Shown piece after piece: positions 17,301 to 22,074 of a stretch of 22,074 bases of DNA. The position numbers were made by a program, and so were the translations under genes. Source of the DNA: Paulinella micropora (lineage: Eukaryota > Cercozoa > Imbricatea > Euglyphida). The stretch lies in NCBI GenBank assembly GCA_009731375.1, contig BJOX01000353.1:284065-306138 (forward strand), given 5' to 3'. How positions within the stretch are numbered: the first letter of the stretch is position 1; each line of letters opens with the position of its first letter. Under the pieces are notes generated by a model, which had not been told where the DNA came from, did not search any database, and saw only the letters and a program-made list of their open reading frames with translations.

Positions 17301-17402
17301 TACCGTAATTACCGGCTGGTGGCCGAAATTCTTCACAACTTTGAATTAAACAAATGTACCGTTATTACGGGATAATTTGTTCTGGCCGAAAATTTTCACG
17401 AT
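17301..17402 (+). repeat. AT-rich module, forward orientation
   Basis: Runs from TACCGTAATTACCGG to AAAATTTTCACGAT. It is made of two related sub-repeats starting TACCGTAATTACC and TACCGTTATTACG. The same orientation is seen in the unit at 16947-17197. It is flanked by CCGCAAAGC on the left and GCCTTACTCGGG on the right. Confidence 0.8.
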
Positions 17403-17573
17403 GCCTTACTCGGGCTGATGTTGTCCTACTACCTACCTACCAACCTACCTACCTATCTACCTACCTACCTATCTACTCGGGCTGATGTTGTGGACTTGCT
17501 TGCCTTCTCAGTGCCTGCATGAGTCGTCTAGCTTGCGGCGCTGTGGCGATCAATGCAATCCAATGTCCGCAAA

Positions 17574-17668
17574 TGTTGAAAATTTTCGGCCAGAACAAAT
17601 TATCCCGTAATAACGGTACATTTGTTATTCAAAGTTGTGAAGAATTTCGGCCAGCCGGTAATTACGGT
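17574..17668 (-). repeat. AT-rich module, inverted orientation
   Basis: This is the reverse complement of 17301-17402 apart from small indels (about 2 nt near 17629 and 3 nt near 17653). It is nevertheless flanked by the same outer sequences in the same order: GTCCGCAAA on the left and GCCTTACTCGGG on the right. Confidence 0.85.
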
Positions 17669-17760
17669 GCCTTACTCGGGCTGATGTTGTGGACTTGCTT
17701 GCCTTCGCAGTGCCTGCATAAGTCGTCTAGCTTGCGGCGCTGTGGCGAACAAGGCAATGC

Positions 17761-18146
17761 GATACCACCGCCTCCTCCGTACCATTTGAAATCTGTGATA
17801 TACATACATACATACATACATGCATACAACAATACAATTCGATACCACTACCTTCTCCGTAACATTTGGAATCTGTCATATATACNNNNNNNNNNCACTA
17901 CCTCCGTAACATTTGGAATCTGTCATATATACATACATACATACATACATACATACATACATACATACATACATACATTACATACATTACATACGTACAT
18001 ACGTACATACATACATACATACATTCATACATACATACATACATACATACATACATACATACAAATACCACCATCTCCGTACCATTTGGAATCTGTCATA
18101 TATACATACATACATACATACATACATACATACATACATACATACA

Positions 18147-18177
<31 letters not shown>

Positions 18178-18803
18178 CAACAATACAATTCGATGCCACC
18201 ACCTCCTCCGTACCATCTGGAATCTGTCATATATACATACATACATACATACATACATACATACATACATACATACATGCATACATGCATACATACATAC
18301 ATACATACATACATACATACAATGCAATCCCATACCACCGCCTCCTCCGTACCATTTGGAATCTGTCATGTATACATACATACATACATACATACATACA
18401 TACATACATACATACATACATACATACAATAACGTACTGCGATACCACCGCCTCCTCCGTACCATTTGAAATCTGTCATATATAGATACATACATACATA
18501 CATACATAGATACATAGATACATAGATACATAGATACATAGATACATACATACATACATGCATACAACAATACAATTCGATACCACCGCCTCCTCCGTAC
18601 CATTTGGAATCTGTCATATATACATACATACATACATACATACATACATACATACATACGTACATACATTACATACATTACATACATACATACACACATA
18701 CATACATACATACATACATACATACATACATACATACATACATACATACAATTCGATACCACCACCTCCTCCGTACCATTTGGAATCTGTCATATATACA
18801 TAT
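17761..18803 (+). repeat. (CATA)n arrays punctuated by nine copies of a ~45-bp unit
   Basis: A unit of the form GATACCACCGCCTCCTCCGT, then ACCATTTGGAATCTGTCATA, starts near 17761, 17841, 17896 (cut by a gap), 18065, 18192, 18331, 18441, 18579 and 18755. Each is followed by a variable (CATA)n array, some with GATA or CATG variants. There is no gene; frames give Thr-Tyr-Ile-His repeats. Confidence 0.9.
17886..17895. other. Assembly gap (10 N)
   Basis: Ten N interrupt one unit of the CATA-associated minisatellite. Confidence 0.99.
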
Positions 18804-18807
18804 ATAC

Positions 18808-18838
<31 letters not shown>

Positions 18839-18941
18839 TGTATGTATATACATTCACACATACACATACATACATACATACATACATACATACATACATA
18901 CATACATACATTACATACATACATTACATACATTACATACA

Positions 18942-18972
<31 letters not shown>

Positions 18973-18980
18973 CATACATA
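18804..18980. repeat. (GTAT)n to (CATA)n strand switch
   Basis: A (GTAT)n block of about 40 nt (18808-18846) starts at the palindrome TACATATGTA and is followed, after about 20 nt, by a (CATA)n array. The two are complementary and could form a hairpin. Confidence 0.85.
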
Positions 18981-19028
18981 CCTTGATGGTTTCCTTGTCC
19001 AGGTGCAATCATCAATTAAGAATGTACA

Positions 19029-19059
<31 letters not shown>

Positions 19060-19282
19060 CATACATTACGTTACATACATACATACATACATACATACAT
19101 TACATACATTACATTACATTACATTACATTACATACATTATATGACATTACATTACATTACATACATACATACATACATACCTAGATGGTTTCCTTGTCC
19201 AGGTGCAATCATCAATTAAGAATGTAACATACATACATACATGCATACATGCATACATACATACATACATACATTACATACA

Positions 19283-19313
<31 letters not shown>

Positions 19314-19373
19314 CATACATACATACCTAGATGGTTTCCTTGTCTAGGTGGAATCATCACTTAAGAATGTACA

Positions 19374-19404
<31 letters not shown>

Positions 19405-19679
19405 CATACATACATTACATTACATACATACATTACATACATACATGAATACATACATACATACATACATACATACATACATACATACATACATACCTAG
19501 ATGGTTTCCTTGTCCAGGTGGAATCATCACTTAAGAATGTACATTACATACATACATATACATTACATACATTACATACATTTATTACATACATACATAC
19601 ATACATACATAATTACATACATACATACATACCTAGATGGTTTCCTTGTCCAGGTGCAATCATCAATTAAGAATGTACA

Positions 19680-19710
<31 letters not shown>

Positions 19711-19890
19711 CATTACATTACATTACATACATACATTACATATATTACATACATTACATACATACATACATACATACCTAGATGGTTTCCTTACCCAGGT
19801 GCAATCATCAATTAAGAATGTACATTACATACATACATACATATATACATACATTACACTACATTACATACATACATTACATTACATACA

Positions 19891-19921
<31 letters not shown>

Positions 19922-20085
19922 CATGCATACATACATACATACATACATACATACCTAGATGGTTTCCTTACCCAGGTGGAATCATCACTTAAGAATGTAC
20001 ATTACATACATACATACATACATACATGCATACATGCATACATACATACATACATACATACATACATTACATTACATACATTATA

Positions 20086-20116
<31 letters not shown>

Positions 20117-20416
20117 CCTAGATGGTTTCCTTGTCCAGGTACAATCATCAATTAAGAATGTACATTACATACATAAATACATACATACATACATACATAC
20201 ATTACATACATTACATACATTACATACATTACATACATACATACATACATACATACCTAGATGGTTTCCTTGTCCAGGTGGAATCATCACTTAAGAATGT
20301 AAATTACATACATACATACATATATACATTACATTACATACATACATTACATACATAAATTACATACATTACACATACATACATACATACATACATACAT
20401 ACATACATAAAGTACA

Positions 20417-20447
<31 letters not shown>

Positions 20448-20501
20448 CATACATACCTAGATGGTTTCCTTGTCCAGGTGGAATCATCACTTAAGAATGT
20501 A
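18981..20501 (+). repeat. Ten copies of a 46-bp unit in (CATA)n/(CATTACATA)n
   Basis: The unit CCTAGATGGTTTCCTTGTCC, then AGGTG-AATCATCA-TTAAG and AATGTA, starts at 18981, 19191, 19326, 19496, 19632, 19777, 19954, 20117, 20256 and 20456. Two linked variants occur: A (GCAATCATCAATTAAG) and B (GGAATCATCACTTAAG), in the order A A B B A A B A B B. Spacers are simple CATA/CATTA repeats of 80-160 bp. Confidence 0.92.
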
Positions 20502-20974
20502 GTTGCATACGTCCATCCTTCTCCATCTGTGTCTATATGAAATATCGACTAATGTCAGAAAAAAGGAGCTTCTGATTTCGTCAACCAGGAAGTCTGTGGG
20601 TAAAGTATTAACCCGATGCCCAGCTAAGCCGTGATGTTTGCACGGAAGGGACTGATACAGGCAATACCAAAGCTCCCTAGTACCAGGCGGGGCCAGGGCT
20701 CGTTCCATAAAGCGCCCCTTGCAGAACGAGCTCCCACCTCCATTACAGAGGGCCCAGTAAGCAGATGGAGTTTCGAGACTGTTCGACAGTCTAGTATAAA
20801 CCGACAGAGCACTGTGGGTTTTATTCCGGGCTCAACAAGCGAGAAAGGGCACCCTGAGGGAACAGGATTGTGCTTCCCGTCGCTATTTCGGCATGTGACT
20901 TATAGGCGTATGGCTAGGCACACATAAGGCACCCCACCACGGGCCCAGCACACCCACACCATCCCCTAATTCTC
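20502..20974. other. Unique island between CATA and GATA arrays
   Basis: About 470 bp of mixed composition. An ATG frame at 20634-20927 gives 97 residues without recognisable features, and two overlapping minus-strand frames exist. I cannot choose between them and do not call a gene. It may be part of an unrecognised dispersed repeat. Confidence 0.45.
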
Positions 20975-21040
<66 letters not shown>

Positions 21041-21107
21041 CAGAGCACACAGAGAGGGCAACCATTGTCGTTGTTCTATAGATAGATAGATAGATAGATA
21101 GATAGAT
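20975..21107. repeat. Two (GATA)n arrays
   Basis: About 16 GATA units at 20975-21040 and about 8 at 21077-21107, separated by 36 bp of unique sequence. Confidence 0.95.
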
Positions 21108-21110
21108 TGC

Positions 21111-21171
<61 letters not shown>

Positions 21172-21203
21172 CTAATACGCCGCCAAGTCCCAGTGTACAC
21201 GCT

Positions 21204-21247
<44 letters not shown>
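21111..21247. repeat. Two (AG)n dinucleotide arrays
   Basis: AG runs at 21111-21168 and 21205-21247 are separated by a 36-bp unique spacer. These are polypurine tracts on the plus strand. Confidence 0.95.
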
Positions 21248-21250
<3 letters not shown>

Positions 21251-21271
21251 ATGTATATTTACACCGTGAGA

Positions 21272-21384
21272 ATATCCGTCGACGGATATGGCAGAAATAG
21301 AGCCGTTACGCGAAAAAAAATTTTACCGGCTTAGCCGACCGTTAACGGCTCTGTCGACGGATATGGCAGAAATAGAGCCGTTAT
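21272..21384. repeat. 75-bp direct repeat with an 18-bp palindrome
   Basis: GTCGACGGATATGGCAGAAA, then TAGAGCCGTTA, occurs at 21278-21308 and 21353-21383. The first copy is preceded by ATATCC, making ATATCCGTCGACGGATAT a perfect 18-bp palindrome at 21272-21289. Between the copies, TTAACGGCTCTGTCGAC (21342-21358) partly inverts the repeat. CACCGTGAGAA flanks the segment on both sides (21262 and 21397). Confidence 0.8.
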
Positions 21385-21408
21385 GCATATGTATTTCACC
21401 GTGAGAAA

Positions 21409-21553
21409 CTATAACAACTACAACAACTACAACAGCAGTAACAATAACAACAACAACTACAACAATAACAACAGCAACAACAACAACAACAACAACAGCA
21501 ATAACAACAACAACAACAGCAACGACAGCAACGACAGCAGCAGCAGCAGCAGC

Positions 21554-21591
<38 letters not shown>

Positions 21592-21645
21592 CGACAACAA
21601 CTACAATAACGACAATAACGACAATAACGACAACAACAACAACAA

Positions 21646-21679
<34 letters not shown>

Positions 21680-21714
21680 ACAACAACAACAACGACAACG
21701 ACAGCAACGACAGC

Positions 21715-21751
<37 letters not shown>

Positions 21752-22074
21752 GCAACAACGACGACAGCAACAACGACGACAGCCAACAACAACAACAACA
21801 ACAACAACAACGACGACGACGACAGCAACAACGAGACAGCAACAACAACGACGACAGCAACAACAACAACGACGACAGCAACAACAACAACAACAACAAC
21901 AGCAACGACGACCACGAGGACAGCAACAACAACAACGACGACAGCAACAACAACCACAACGACGACGACAGCAACAACAACAACAACGACGACAGCAACA
22001 ACAACAACAACAACGACGACAGCAACAACAACAACAACGACGACGACGACAACAACAACAACAACAACAACGAC
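21409..22074. repeat. (ACA)n/(ACG)n/(CAG)n compound trinucleotide tract
   Basis: An almost uninterrupted trinucleotide region of CAA units with periodic CGA, CAG and CTA variants reaches the window edge. Long minus-strand frames through it are polyleucine, polyvaline or polycysteine and are not genes. Confidence 0.95.

Larger units (their letters stand above)
16947..17760 (+). repeat. Tandem repeat family headed by ACTCGGGCTGATGTTG
   Basis: The head ACTCGGGCTGATGTTG recurs at about 16947, 17198, 17407, 17476 and 17676. Four of the five heads continue into TTGCTTGCC...GGCGCTGTGGCGA and then (in three units) an AT-rich module with TACCG..ATTA and TGGCCGAAA words; the one at 17407 runs straight into an ACCT array. 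The first and fourth heads also follow an ACCT/ATCT array. Apparent open frames across it, including one starting at 17519, are repeat translations. Confidence 0.8.

Noticed and set aside
17519-19815. Long frames of Thr-Tyr-Ile-His repeats, up to 316 codons
   Set aside because: They are translations of (CATA)n, one crosses an N gap, and equivalent frames are open on both strands, as expected for a stop-poor tetranucleotide.
18981-20501. Regularly spaced 46-bp repeats resembling a CRISPR array
   Set aside because: The spacers are simple CATA/CATTA repeats of variable length, not unique sequences, and the DNA is eukaryotic.
20634-20927. A 97-codon ATG frame in the island at 20502-20974
   Set aside because: No recognised domain, competing frames of similar length on the other strand, and a setting of dense repeats; not enough to call a gene.
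21396-22070. A 224-codon minus-strand frame rich in Leu, Ser and Cys
   Set aside because: It is the translation of a trinucleotide tract, and another frame across the same bases is also open as poly-Val.

Overview
This is a eukaryotic genomic window made of one apparently complete LTR retrotransposon embedded in very repeat-rich non-genic DNA. Three runs of N (10, 32 and 10 bases) mark assembly gaps. Tailed tRNA-derived SINEs, long tri- and tetranucleotide microsatellites and a Ty3/gypsy-type element show that it is nuclear eukaryotic DNA. The sequence alone does not let me name the lineage. I see no convincing host gene.

Layout. Positions 1-2756: a cluster of minus-strand SINEs (four copies of a tRNA-headed family A, one of B, two of C) separated by (AAT)n tracts, which are their (ATT)n tails. 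Positions 2757-3127: a (CAA)n/(CCA)n compound microsatellite. Positions 3128-4937: AT-rich non-coding DNA with an old diverged direct repeat. Positions 4938-15561: the retrotransposon. Positions 15562-16251: unique flank. Positions 16252-21248: tetranucleotide arrays (CTAT, ACCT, CATA, GATA) and (AG)n, interleaved with several minisatellite families, one containing a precisely inverted module. Positions 21249-21408: a short palindromic duplicated segment. Positions 21409-22074: an (ACA)n/(ACG)n/(CAG)n tract that runs off the window.

The retrotransposon is the main find. It has short LTRs (238 and 244 bp, TGTA...TACA, four substitutions and one 6-bp indel apart), a 4-bp ATTG target duplication, a primer-binding-site candidate and a polypurine tract. 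A 785-nt leader contains no ATG before gag. The 899-codon gag and 1,937-codon pol are both open and lie in the SAME frame, separated by one UGA in the context UGA-CUG. Pol has no ATG near its start, so it is most simply made as Gag-Pol by stop-codon readthrough. The Pol order protease, RT, RNase H, integrase, GPY places it in Ty3/gypsy (Metaviridae). Gag carries a CCCH-type zinc-finger pattern and an RG/RGG tail instead of the usual CCHC zinc knuckle, plus two PPxY motifs. The protease active-site triplet reads DTM rather than DTG/DSG, and Pol continues about 300 residues past the GPY module with a segment I cannot assign.

How it would work: the LTR drives one genomic RNA. Ribosomes scan the ATG-free leader to gag, and a minority read through UGA to make Gag-Pol. 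Gag packages RNA through its zinc finger and RG-rich tail; RT/RNase H copy the RNA from the PBS and PPT; integrase inserts the DNA with a 4-bp stagger. The close LTRs and two open frames suggest a young, possibly still active copy.
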